Assembly: GCA_020310875.1 (NCBI GenBank)
Contig: CM035416.1
Location: 71,873,983 to 71,937,982, forward strand
DNA: 64,000 nucleotides
From: Ceratopteris richardii
Lineage: Eukaryota; Streptophyta; Polypodiopsida; Polypodiales; Pteridaceae
Direction of reading: 5' to 3'
Part shown: positions 52,976-63,553 of the stretch, one piece after another
Layout of the letters: each line of letters begins with the position of its first letter
Position numbering within the stretch: position 1 is the stretch's first letter
The notes under the pieces: model-generated
What the model was told of the DNA's origin: nothing
The model's database searches: none
Seen by the model: the letters and a program-made list of their open reading frames with translations, nothing else
Position numbers and translations under genes: made by a program

Positions 52976-53671
52976 CCACCTTGCATGGAAGCAAGAAGAA
53001 AAGCTCAAGAGTGACTCTCCTCTCATCCACCCCTATCTCCAACATGTTCAAGCCATTGGCATTAGACACATGCTATGCCACATGCTTGAAAACAAGGAGA
53101 ATAGGGAGTCAAGGATCCTAGTCCATAAGGAAAATACAAGCAATGCAACCACTCTACTCACACAAAGGAGAGACATGCATAGGCACACACACACACCACT
53201 CTCACACACTCACAAAGACACAATACATAAAATGCAAATAGTCTTGGAGTAAAAGAGAGCCTTCTTCCATTTATAAGAGATATTACATGAGAGCACGCTG
53301 ACCAAAAGCTCCCCTCTTTACAAAATGAGCTTCTATATATATGCTAAGCTCTATTCCCCATGTGCTCCTTTTCAAAAGTCAAAAAGGGAGCATGTGTGTA
53401 ACTACCATATCTTGGCAAATATTCCATTTCTAACAAACAAATCCCAAGAATTAGAGGCGTGGGATTTTCACATGTGTTCTCTCATATGTGTGCAAGAGAG
53501 GTGGCTATTTACAAGGCTTCACTACCTTAGTATAAGAGAAATATCAAAAAGTGTCCTAAGAGGGTGTTTTTATGTGAAATTCTAAGTAGATACAAAAAGA
53601 GTTATTCTTATGGTCTAGGGGGGGGGGGTTCCCATGCACAATTGAGGATGTGTGCATACCCTACAACCCCA
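52976..53671 (-). repeat. LARD-B 5' LTR, second segment
   Basis: It continues the LARD-B LTR exactly where 46947 stopped (CCACCTTGCATGG...) and runs to ...CCCTACAACCCC. It is collinear with 41627-42320. The extreme end lacks a clean AACA terminus. Confidence 0.85.
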
Positions 53672-53719
53672 TATCAAGTGTTAATTCTTGCCTGCAAATC
53701 ACATGATCTTGGTGTTCAA

Positions 53720-54170
53720 AAATGAGAATATGGCCTTTCAAGCTTTGCAGATTGATACTTGGCAGGTATGGAGGACTACCTTGTGCCTATTCAAATGGTT
53801 TCTTGATTTTGTTCCAAATTGGTCTAAACCATTGTGCTATCCACTCTAGACTATGCTCTTAGACTTGCCATTTTTCCTTTATGCATTCATAAGGGAAATT
53901 CTTTCACCCATTGGTCGGCCCCTTGCCTTCGGGGAAGACATTGGGGGCCCCATATATGAAGTTGAAAAGCACTCATTCAATGCTAAATGGCACCCACAAA
54001 TTTCTATCAAAGCAAATCTAAACAAAGATCTCCCCTCCAAAATTCCCATAGACATCGGAGAAGAGAAAACCGTTCATGAGGAGATTATATACAAGAACTT
54101 ACCAAATGCTTGTTTTCACTATGGAATGCAGGGCCATAGAATAAAAGAATGTACTTTGAGATAGAAATCT
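53720..54170 (+). pseudogene. LINE ORF1-like remnant (DUF4283 and zinc knuckle)
   Basis: The frame shows FKNENMAFQALQIDTWQVWR, then LDLPFFLYAFIREILSPIGRPLAF, then a CCHC knuckle CFHYGMQGHRIKEC (CX2-type with the first spacing altered) before a stop. This is the usual order in plant L1 ORF1 proteins, which bind nucleic acid. In-frame stops interrupt it (one just before the LLDLPFF part). The 5' end seems missing. Confidence 0.7.
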
Positions 54171-54798
54171 AGTAAGAACAAGCAAAACCTTGAAAATGTT
54201 AATGTAATATGAAAAATATTTGCTTCAGGGGCCCAGAGCATATAAGGAGATCATCCCTTGGAGGTTGAGAAGGGGAAGAAAACACAAGTCTTGGAAATGA
54301 GCCCCAAAGGCTTCATGGAAGTAAGACAAAGAAGGAGACGAAGCCCTAAGGAATGATTGAGAAGAGCTCCTCTTGCATGGCTCTAGAGACAAACATCTTT
54401 TGCAACTTGGAAAAGGATGTCAATGACTTGGATTACCTAGGGGGAATGAATCATGAAGACTATCATAGTGATGGGGAAAGCCTAGAGGATTCTGCCTGCA
54501 AGGAAATCAACCAAGAAGGAGACACCACTAGCAAAGAGGCTTTGTTCACCACCAACAATGACAATAACAAGAATAGTGAAAGCTCGATAATTGGATCCAC
54601 AATCCTTGAAAGGATAATGGACTTGTTTTTGAAGAAGGTTTCTCACAAAGGAAAAGAACTGGCTAAAATATTGTCGAAGATCCCCCTTAAGGGAAAACTC
54701 CTATGTTAGGACCCCTCCACCTCGACGAAAAAAGTTGATGAGGAAAACAAGAAAAAGAGGGATAAGGCCCCTATCCGCAAAGAACTCAACCTTCAATA

Positions 54799-55600
54799 AT
54801 GATAATCGTGTATCTTAATGTTAGAGGCTATTGGACCCATCAAGAGCGACCCTTATTGGCTAGTGGATCTACGATAAAAGCCTAAACTAAGACTTCATCT
54901 ATCTTCAAGGGATCAAAATTGACGAGGAGGACCTACAAAAGAGACTTAAATGTATTTTTTCATCCCAAGTCAGGCTGTGCATCGCACATCCTAGGGGAAA
55001 TGACAACTTGGATATCAACATCAATAGAAGTTGGCGTGCTGGAATTGTGGATACCCTAGCATACCAGAGTCATTGGTCAGGTGGTTCTTCTTCTGGGGGT
55101 CCTTTACATTATTCCATTATCTCCATGTATGCTCCCAATATCAAATCAAAAGGAATTTCCACTTGGCAATCATTAGAATCTCTACCGCTCAATGTCATTC
55201 ATTGTGGGGACTTTAATATGGTGGAAGTTCTTTCTGACAGATGAGGGAGGAAGGAGCGGCTGATTGATGGTCAGGAGAAGGGAGTCTAGGACCAAGTCAA
55301 GCTCCACTTGGATCTTGTGAAGATTAAAGCTGATGTTGGTTTTTGTTGGTCAAACCTCCTAGGTGGAGCTGACTTGTGGAAAGCTAGACTCAATAGGGGC
55401 TATATCACATAGAATATCATCAATAAGTCGGGCCCTTTTCCCTCTCCCAGAACTTGTTCTCTCATATCACTACCCCATTGTGCTTAACTTCCAGTCGATC
55501 ACGAATCTCAAGAAAGCCCCTTGGTTTCATGCCAATTTGACAATCTTCTCTTTTTCCTCGATCGTGTAGGAGATAATCACGACATGTAGGAGATAATCAC
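54799..55600 (+). pseudogene. LINE ORF2 endonuclease remnant
   Basis: It begins MIIVYLNVRGYWTH, matching the typical M-K-I-L-S-W-N-V-R-G start of plant LINE ORF2. About 400 bases on come HYSIISMYAPN and NVIHCGDFNMV, the APE-endonuclease motifs. The parts are in different frames and separated by stops, so the gene is dead. Confidence 0.75.
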
Positions 55601-56089
55601 CGGTCAGGTGTTGGAGGAAGGTGGTCCGATACACTCATCACATCATGACTAGGGCTCAAAAGAATCTTCAAATCATTCTTCATGCTAGAAGGGAGAATCT
55701 TTATCAATGGCTTATGTGTTTAGAGGTAGAAGTTAACAAAGGCCATTTGCAATACCAGATTGGGCTCCAAAAAATCAGAAGCATGCTCAGATACAAAGAA
55801 GAAATTCAAAGAAAGAATCTACAAATATACTTTAAAGATTGATGGGCAGGTAGTGTGAACAAGGCTACTAAAGAGATGTGCGGCCTCCTCAAGAAGAAGC
55901 AATCCAAGGAAGCGATCCTTTTCATGATGGATATCGATGGGATTGAATGCAAGATGGATGAAGAAAATAGTATGTTGATTGTCAATCACTTTACCCAGTT
56001 TTTGGGGGTTTCCACACATCTTAGCACGATTGCATGGCTGCCATCTTTAGAGTCAGAACCAAAAGAAACACATAAAGTTTGAAAGCTCT

Positions 56090-57250
56090 TTTTGAAGCTC
56101 CCATTTTGAATGTTGAGATTTGTGAAGTTATTGATTCACTTCCTAATGGCAAAAGTCCAGGGTTGGATGGCATTACCAATGTGTTTTTCAAGACCAAGCA
56201 AGTGGTGACTACTTCATTATGTATGGTGTGACAAGAGGCTATATCTTTTGCATGATTCCCAAACATCTAAATGAGGCTTAATCATGCTTATTCACAAAAA
56301 AGGAAGCAAAAATAGGATTGAAAAATAGTGTCCAATTACGATGTTACAAACCAGTTACAAGATCCTATCAAAGGTGATTGCATAATATATTACTTGTCAC
56401 CTACAAGGTTGGATCATTAAGGATAAAAAAGATTCCATCAAGGGGAGGTCCATCCTTGAGGTTATCATTGATGTTTGGGAAGGAGTGGTTTTCGTTGAGG
56501 AATCCATGCAAGATGTCCTCTTCCTTAAGATTGACTTTGACAAAGCATATGATAGGGACTTCATTTTCCAATCATTGAAAGACCTAGGTTGTGGATAGAA
56601 ATTCACTAAGATGATCTCAACATTTTTGGGAAATGTGTTAGCCTAGATAAACATCAATGGCCAGCTTTCTCAAGAGATTAGATTAAAATGTTATATCACA
56701 CAAGGATGCTCGTTGTGCATAACAATCCAATAAGCATTGACACATTTTGGGTTTGTCTGAATACTTTTTGTTGGGCATTCAAATCTAAAATAGATCATGG
56801 TAAAACCACTTTCAAGGCTATAATTGGGAATCCTCCTCAAATCTTAATTGACCATGGATGTCAATTGATCCCTAGCAGACAAATCTTTTGCCTCTTAGGC
56901 ATTCGTATGCGATTCAACGTTTTGTTGGGTCAACAATGGAACTGGGATCTCTTTAAGCTTGAGAATAGGCTGATGTAACAGAAAGGTATACAGATCAACC
57001 TGAAGGTACATGCTATGGTGTTTAACACATTCCTTCTTTCTTTGATGATTTACTTTCTCTCTTGATGGAGAACAAAGGACCAAGAGATTATCAAATTGGA
57101 AACAATTTGCAGGAACTTTCTCTAGACATGTAATCCTAATAGAACAAAAATTAAATGGCCTACTTGCATAAGCCAAAATGATCAAGGTGGTTTGGGCATT
57201 CTAGAAATTGAAGGAATGGCCAATACATTGGTGGCAGAATGATTTATAGA
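56090..57250 (+). pseudogene. LINE ORF2 reverse transcriptase remnant
   Basis: Motifs in order: VIDSLPNGKSPGLDGITNVF (RT motif 1 region), TSYKILSKVIA, GRSILEVIIDVWEG and FLKIDFDKAYDR (the catalytic region), then YITQGCSL and, near the end, IKWPTCISQNDQGGLGILEI. The order and wording are those of an L1-clade RT. The frames change repeatedly and several stops are present. Confidence 0.8.
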
Positions 57251-57700
57251 AGCATGGAGCAACATTGATGCCTCTTGGCCAGCCTAATTTTTAGAAACTT
57301 GAGTGCACTTAAGCTTGTGGGCCTCCCGAGGTGGAAGGGCCTTGACCTTATCACTCTTTTGTTCTCCCCATTTTTGATGACTCCAAGAGGCTCGAGCTTG
57401 GTTTTCTCTCTTTCAAAGATTTGGGACAAGGTTAAATAGTTTGTTCAGATCAATGAATATTTGAAATGGGTGGGTGGTATTAGGCAGAATGGTGCAATTT
57501 GGTTCCTTATCAAGGGTATCACAGGTGTGGATTCTTGGAACCTCCTTAAAGCTAGGAAGCTTTGGAACAAAGGTTTTCATTTGTGTAAACAATCTATGGC
57601 TTGTATATGGCATGCTTGTTTAGGCCACATATCTTGTCACATCAATTTGTAGCAGGCTATGAGGTTTGAGTATTTTTTTGTGAGCATTCTTGCATAAATA

Positions 57701-58229
57701 CAAGATTTTCTCTACATGTGCATGTGCTAAAAGTTTTTCTTGGCTCAAACTTTTGAGATCAATGCTTTGAGGTGCTATGGTCACATTATTGCATAGATTT
57801 CAAGCTTAGGAATTCTATTAGAGATTCCAAGTGAGAACTGGGCTGGTGTGGAGCAATTTTTTGCAAAGACCCTCTCATCTCTACAAATTGCCATCATGCC
57901 TAATAATGGTATGAGATCATCATCATAATTAGACACTATGGGTGATGGATTTCCTTCTCCAATTGAGAAATTGGATTGCAGCAACTACTCAACCTAGCGT
58001 TTAAGGATGGGAGTAGACCTACAAGGGAGACATCTTTATGGATACATTTATTGAGATGATTTGATGCCTACGCTAAGGACCAAAGGACAACAAAATCAAG
58101 AAGATTAGGAAAGGTTAAACACATGGTGTGCAAAGGATTTATTGGCAAGGTCGTACATTCTAAACTCTATATGTGACTTCTTACTTCCAAATATTAGGAC
58201 TTGAAAGACGTCACAAGAGACCTAGAATG
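57701..58229. other. No gene recognised between the LINE and the copia remnant
   Basis: I see no supported coding region. The stretch probably contains the LINE 3' end and the gag start of the next copia copy, but neither edge can be placed. Confidence 0.4.
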
Positions 58230-59940
58230 CTTTGAAGACATTATTCCCATCCATCACTAAAGCTAGGAAGAACCAATTATGGATGGAGTTCAAAACTCTC
58301 AAGAAGTACCCCAAGCAAAGAGGCACTGACTTTGTCACAAAGATGAAAGATATCACTGATTAGTTAGGAATAATTGGAGAGATCATAGATGAGGAAAAAA
58401 TTATGAGACAAGTCATCAATGGGATCAAAGGGGATGACAAGTGGGGAGCATTCACCACTACCATGGACTTGTACATGGATATGCAAGTCCCATATTTCAA
58501 TATACTCATGGGACAACTCTTCACTCGTGAAGCCAAACTTATGAAGAATGGTGAGAAAGAAAAAGGTAATCAATCCTCTACCCTTTACATAGATAAAACT
58601 AAAGTTAAATATGTCAAGAGAAAAGGTAGGAAATTTGATGAGGAGGCAAGTACCTCCCAAACTAACTTTGCAAGTAGAGGTAGAAGTTGAAGAGGAAGAG
58701 GTAAAGGTAGTAGACAAGCCAAAGGGAGATCTCAAATCTCCTCACATTGTGCAATATATGGATTAAGCAACCACATCATTTAGCATTCTTTTAAGAACCC
58801 AAGGAACTAGAGAGGAAGAGGATACAACAAAGTAGGGAGGATGATACAACAATCCTTATGGATATGGCGACAACAATTACCAAGGTGGATACAAAGGATC
58901 AAGAGACTACAAAAACTACACTAATGGTCAATGTAAAGAGAATTCACTTCCCCTCATGAACATGAAAATGAAAGGAGGTAGATCAGATGAGGACATTTTT
59001 TATATTGATTCTAGATGGTCAAGTCATGTAGCAAGGAATTGAAAATGAGAAGACATCCAATGGTAACATGAATTTTTTGAGCAGAGTTCTCTATGTATCT
59101 AGGATTACTAAAAACTTGATAAGTGTAGGTCAGATTGTGGAGAAAGGATTGCAATTGAGGTTCAAAAAGTATGGAGTCTATGTAGAGAATCCATACCAAG
59201 GATTCAATAAGATAGATAAAGGAGGAAAGATAGGTATATTGTTCATCTTTTAACTCCAAGGCACTAGGAACATATTGTTTTTCAATTATGAAACTCAAAC
59301 CCTATTAGATTAGAGGTTTGGCATAAAATATTGGCTAACATTGGAGGGAGAGACCTAAAGAAAATTAGTAGAGATCAAAGTGTAGTTGGACTACCTAACA
59401 TTTCAAAGCAACCTATGATCTAGAAATGCACTACATGTCAATTTGGCAAATCTCACACGTAACCATTCACAAACAAGGGTTACATACATGGAGACATATT
59501 GAAGCTTGTCCACACTGATCTTCGGGAACCTAGCAAAGAGCCATCTATCTTAGGATTGAGGTATTATGTTTCTTTCATTGATTATTGTAATAGATGGACC
59601 ATATTTATTTCATCTCAAAAAGGGTATACATGGATCAACCCCCTAGGTTTGAAGACTCACATTATCAGGAACATTTTTTAAGATTAAGGAGAGGATTTTA
59701 TGGGCTTGCAATATAAAGGTTTTGTAGTTTGAAAGGTTGATCCTTCCCTATACAATAAGAGATCACATGGAGAAATCATATACCTCTGTGTATATGTGGA
59801 TAAAAATTATACTTACAAGAAATGATGCTAAAGTTATGAGAAGGATCAAGCATCAAATGAAGGATTAATTTAAGATCAGTGACTTAGGGCATCTCACTTA
59901 CTTCCTTGGATTGGAGGTAGTGTATAACGGAATGGTAGGT
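58230..59940 (+). mobile_element. Ty1/copia remnant IV, broken
   Basis: Plus-strand parts in order: gag UBN2 (LWMEFKTLKKYPKQRGTDFV, then MRQVINGIKGDDKWGAF at 58403), a Gly/Arg-rich stretch, GAG-pre-integrase (VLYVSRITKNLISVGQIVEK at 59085-59145), the integrase start (KLVHTDLREPSK, YYVSFIDYCNRWTIF at 59499-59650) and an RT fragment (LTYFLGLEV, about 59890-59930). It stops where an LTR-C family LTR starts at 59941. Many breaks; old. Confidence 0.8.
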
Positions 59941-60520
59941 TGTCACTCTAGCACAATGGCAAGTACCAACGTGAGGAGATCCACCTCATAAATTTCAATC
60001 CATGAAGACGTGAGGACTTGTATGATGACCAACAACAAGTGAAGGGACAAATGCATGAGTGAGAAGCACACTAGCATACACACACATCCACACACGCATG
60101 CACACAATGCAAGAACAAAGAGAGGAACAATGGAGTGCTTTCTATTACTCAAGAAATCTCTTACAAAAGCTCAAATCTCTAACAAGCTAGCCTAAAAAAT
60201 GAGCTCTCTAGCTCTTTTTATAGTTTTTGGCTAGCTTTTGTCCTATCTAGACCTAGTGTTCTGCCTAGTTAAAAATTAGGTTCCAAGGCTTATTTAAGGG
60301 CCCAAACGGAGTCTAAAAATTATGAAAATTGATACATAGGTACTTCTAATACTCCTCAAGCTCGAGGACTCTTGGCTTGCACACAATGGAGTTGGAACTA
60401 TCAAAACCGGTATTTATAATGTTGGTGAAAATAACTTTTGGTTGGAAATAATTTATGAAAAAGGATTAGGCCTTATTGTCGGATTGTGCTTGATTACTCT
60501 ATTTACTCATTGGTTGCAAC
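59941..60520 (-). repeat. 3' LTR, LTR-C family
   Basis: 580 bases, sharing with 32609-33185 the CA-rich block, CTCTTTTTATAGTTTTTGGC, the GACCTAGTGT block and the ACTCCTCAAGCTCGAGGACT word. The ends are worn (TGTCACTC...GCAAC). Confidence 0.75.
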
Positions 60521-60615
60521 GCTCCCTCTCTCTAGCATCTATCACCCCTGACAAACCTATGTTTTACAGAGTAGATGGATGTAGTACAGGATGACATTGG
60601 TGGCCAACTGGTGTT

Positions 60616-60804
60616 TTAGAGCCTTAATCCTTTTGCCAGATTGACTTGTAAGGCATCCCCATTAATAGCACTTGAGATATTTGTTTTTGGCATCATGTAA
60701 TACTCTAAATACATGGCATGTTCACATGCAAATAAGTGAAGCAAGTGATTTAGTTTAGGTGTGAATATCTCAGAGTCATACTCCCAAAAGCTTGTAGTCA
60801 ACAT
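60616..60804 (-). pseudogene. ORF2-type C-terminal remnant
   Basis: The minus strand gives MLTTSFWEYDSEIFTPKLNH followed by LLHLFACEHAMYLEY. It aligns with MFTTGFWEAHSEVFAPRPTH and LLQLFACEQTMHSEL at 33222-33557 and with FFTGFFEIDSEVFLKMSSN in element A. This is the third copy of the domain in the window. Fossil. Confidence 0.75.
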
Positions 60805-60851
60805 ATCTTCAAAGGTTTGTTTGTAATAGACTAGGATGTATTTGATGTGGG

Positions 60852-61959
60852 TGTTGATGTATGAAACACCACAAGAAATTAATTAATGTGACACTAGAAC
60901 ACCTCTATGGTCACCATTAACTCATTGCCACTCCAAACTTTGAGAAATGATAGCCAAAACCAAGAACTTTACTTCTTCATAACTTTCTAGTCACTGAAAT
61001 GACATACCTTCAGTATTTTGCTAATTTCTCTTAGCACAAATATTATTTCTCCAAGAGCTTTTGGTGGATGAAACTAGAAAACAAGCTATTATTTGCAAGA
61101 AACGGATCTCTAGAACTCAAGTTATGGCCTTCACAAGATCACCCCATATGACTTCCCAAAACTAGAAATTTTGCCTCTTTTAGTAATTTTGAGTCTCTAA
61201 AAATGAAAATTCGATGCCTACCATCGACTTGCAACCAAAAGTCGATGCCAGGCATCGACTTTGAGCTTTTTTAGCCACTTTTTCAGTGCCGAAAATGGCC
61301 ACTTAAACACAAGAACTAAGTAAAGCACTTTTATGCTAGAAGTCGATGCTAGGCATTGACTTTATGGTGAAACTCGATGCCAGGCATCGAGTTGCTCCAC
61401 AAACTTCATGTTTTTAGAAGATTCAACAACAGATAACACTCAGAGAATGAAAACAATGACTTATCAACCAAGATTCGATGCCAGGCATCGACTTCCTGCA
61501 TAAAACTCAACCTTTCAACATACATTCGATGCCAGGCATCGACTTGCTTGGAAAACTTCAACTTTTAAAAACATTTCATAGAAGACAAACTCTGGAGATG
61601 GAAGAACAAGACTTATACACAGAAGTTTAATAAACTCTTTCCATAACTATGAAACCTCACAAATGCATAGGTGCTTTCTCACGCAGAGAAGCCCGACTAT
61701 ACTCAGTCATACAAAATGAAATCCTTCTCACATTCTATCACTCTCTTCTACTTCTTCTCTCTTCGCGTCAGTTGATACAAACTAACTTATATAGATTTTC
61801 TCATTCTCGTGATTTTTTTAAAAAACTTCTAGAACTAAAGTGAACTAACTTTACAAAATATAATACACTTGTGAATTTGTCCCTTCACATAGGCATGTGG
61901 TTTTCTTCTAAAGATTTGACCTTCAAATATATGTCCAATTAGTGATTGTTTCTCCAACA
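60852..61959 (-). repeat. 3' LTR of copia element V
   Basis: It starts TGTTGATG and ends CTCCAACA (1108 bases), with the PPT directly to its right. It contains six copies of a TCGATGCCAGGCATCGA palindrome at 61211-61542. The left edge is inferred from the terminal TGTTG and from the end of the gypsy sequence. The partner LTR is outside the window. Confidence 0.7.
61211..61542. repeat. Six copies of a 17-bp palindrome in the copia LTR
   Basis: TCGATGCC-A/T-GGCATCGA, or a close variant, occurs at 61211, 61242, 61343, 61374, 61475 and 61526. Half-sites are inverted, so each copy is a potential dimer-binding site or hairpin. Spacings between starts are 31, 101, 31, 101 and 51 bases. Confidence 0.85.
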
Positions 61960-61972
61960 GCTCCCCCTCAAT
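61960..61972 (-). other. Polypurine tract of copia element V
   Basis: The plus strand reads GCTCCCCCTCAAT, so the minus strand reads ATTGAGGGGGAGC directly before TGTTGGAG, the start of the LTR. The end of the RNase H frame lies only about 25 bases away. Confidence 0.85.
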
Positions 61973-61996
61973 CACTAAATGACATTCTCTATTCCT

Positions 61997-63205
61997 TCAT
62001 ATCTTCTTCTTTTCTTTTACTCCTGCCATACTTTTGAATCTGCTGGTCTTCACACCATCCAAGCTCTTTGTCATTATGTCTGCTATCTGATCTTTTGTAG
62101 AAATGTACTCCACTTCAATTTCTTTCTCCATTACCTTTTCTCTCAAGAGATGATAATGTATCTCTATATGTTTTGTTCTTGCATGAAATACTAGATTTGT
62201 TGCAAGATAAAGTGAACTCATATTATCTCCATGTATTGTAGGTATGCCTTGATCAATGCCCAAGCTTTTGAACAGTGTCTGCATCCATATGACCTCCTTA
62301 GCTGCTTCCACAACTCCTTTGTACTCAGCTTCAGTCGATGATAATGCTACTGTATGTTGTTTCTTTGAACACCAACTTACAAGCTTATCACCAAGGTAAA
62401 TCATGTATCCATGTGTTGATCTTCTGTCATCTTGATTACTTGCCCAGTCTGAGTCACTATATGCTCTCAACTTCAAATCTGATGTAAAAGGATAATATAA
62501 TCCTTCCTTTATAGTTCCTTTGATATATATGAGAACTCTTTGACCTGCAGTCCAATGTGGGTCCTTTGGACAATGCATGAATTGTGAAAAAACTCCCACT
62601 GCATAACTAAGATCAGGTCTTGTTAGTGTAACATAAATCAAACTACCCACAAGAGATTGATACTTCCTCATATCTTTGTATTCTGCACCATCATATTTAC
62701 TGAGCTTGTGATTAACTTCAAGTGGAGTTGAAGCTTCTCTGCAATTTTCCATATCAAACTTCTTCAATAGATTCAAAAGATACCTTTCTTGTGATACATA
62801 TAGGCTATGATCTGTATAAGTGACTTCCATTCCAAGAAAGTATGACAAATTTCCTAGATCACTGATCTTGAATTCTTTTTCAAGTAATCTCTTTACCTCC
62901 TTGATTCCTTCATCTGAAGTACTTGTGATTATAATATCATCTACATAAATACAAATGTAGATTGTACCTTCCTCTGCTCTTTTGATGAGTAGACTTGGAT
63001 CTGCTTTTGAACTTTGGTATCCAAGATCATTAAGATACTTCACCAGTCTATAGTTCCATGCTCTTGGAGCTTGCTTCAATCCATACAATGCTCTTCTCAA
63101 CCTGCAAACAAAATTTGGATACCTGGAATCTATAAACCCTTGAGCTTGTTCCATGTATACCTCATCTGATATGTATTTATTCAAGAATGCATTCTTTATA
63201 TCCAA
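61997..63205 (-). other. Copia RT and RNase H frame, 402 aa
   Basis: The frame encodes most of the reverse transcriptase and all of RNase H. It begins MDIKNAFLNKYISDEVYM, with the first catalytic Asp region (DIKNAFL). LRRALYGLKQAPRAW follows at about aa 37, and the YVDD catalytic box lies in ICIYVDDIIIT at about aa 85-95. Then come DLGNLSYFLGMEV, RNase H with AYSDSDWASNQDDRRS at about aa 253, SSTEAEYKG at about 292, HTKHIEIHYH at about 346 and QIADIMTKSL near the end. It is the best preserved copia coding region here, part of element V. Confidence 0.93.
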
Positions 63206-63210
63206 TTGAC

Positions 63211-63477
63211 TTAGGGTCCATCCTTTGAAGCTGCAATAGCAATGATTGTCCTTATAGTTGACATATTAGCTACAGGACTGAATGTCTCATCATAATCTAT
63301 GCCATAGGTTTGGGCATAGCCTTTCACCACCAGTCTAGCTTTGTATCTGGCTATACTTCCATCGGCAAGCTTCTTCACTTTATAAGCCCATTTATTTCCA
63401 ATTACTTTCTTACCATTTGGTTTAGGAACAAGTTCCCATGTCTTTTTCTTCTCTAGTGCATTGAAATCTTCCTTCAT
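63211..63477 (-). other. Copia RT N-terminal part
   Basis: The minus strand encodes [20 protein letters not shown], then [20 protein letters not shown] and [17 protein letters not shown]. These are the standard first blocks of a copia RT (W.LV..P...K.I..KWV.K, GF.Q..G.DY..TF.PV). Part of element V. Confidence 0.9.
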
Positions 63478-63553
63478 TGCTTCTTACCTTTAGCTTCATC
63501 ATAGTTCTGAGGTTCTTCATCATCTTTGACCATATATGCATAGTTCTTTTGAG

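Larger units (their letters stand above)
41591..53671 (-). mobile_element. LARD-B: large non-coding LTR element, interrupted by LARD-C
   Basis: A minus-strand element with 3' LTR 41591-42320, PPT 42321-42335, interior to about 46892, PBS 46893-46906 and 5' LTR 46912-46947 plus 52976-53671. The 5' LTR is split by the insertion of LARD-C. The 4.6-kb interior has no recognisable gag or pol, which fits a large retrotransposon derivative that depends on another element. LTRs differ at about 3.5% of positions by my count, so it is several times older than LARD-C inside it. No matching target duplication was seen. Confidence 0.8.
53672..57700 (+). mobile_element. L1-type LINE, degenerate
   Basis: This non-LTR element on the plus strand has ORF1-like and ORF2-like parts in order: a DUF4283-like segment and CCHC knuckle (53720-54170), an endonuclease start (54799), GDFNMV (about 55210), RT motifs (about 56130-56700) and a C-terminal QGGLGILEIEGM (about 57185). 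Stops and frameshifts are frequent in all parts. No poly(A) tail or target duplication was identified, and both ends are approximate. The left edge abuts the LARD-B LTR. Confidence 0.75.
59941..60851 (-). mobile_element. LTR-C family gypsy element, broken: 3' LTR, PPT and ORF2-type piece
   Basis: An LTR (59941-60520) is followed on the right by a pyrimidine-rich PPT (GCTCCCTCTCTCTAG) and an ORF2-type remnant (60616-60804). The copy is interrupted at 60852 by a copia element and its remainder lies beyond the window. The layout is the same as at 32609-36000. Broken, older than the copia within it. Confidence 0.75.

Noticed and set aside
55819-56606. Minus-strand frames (60-80 aa) in the LINE region.
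   Set aside because: They are antisense to recognisable plus-strand LINE motifs and have no features of their own.
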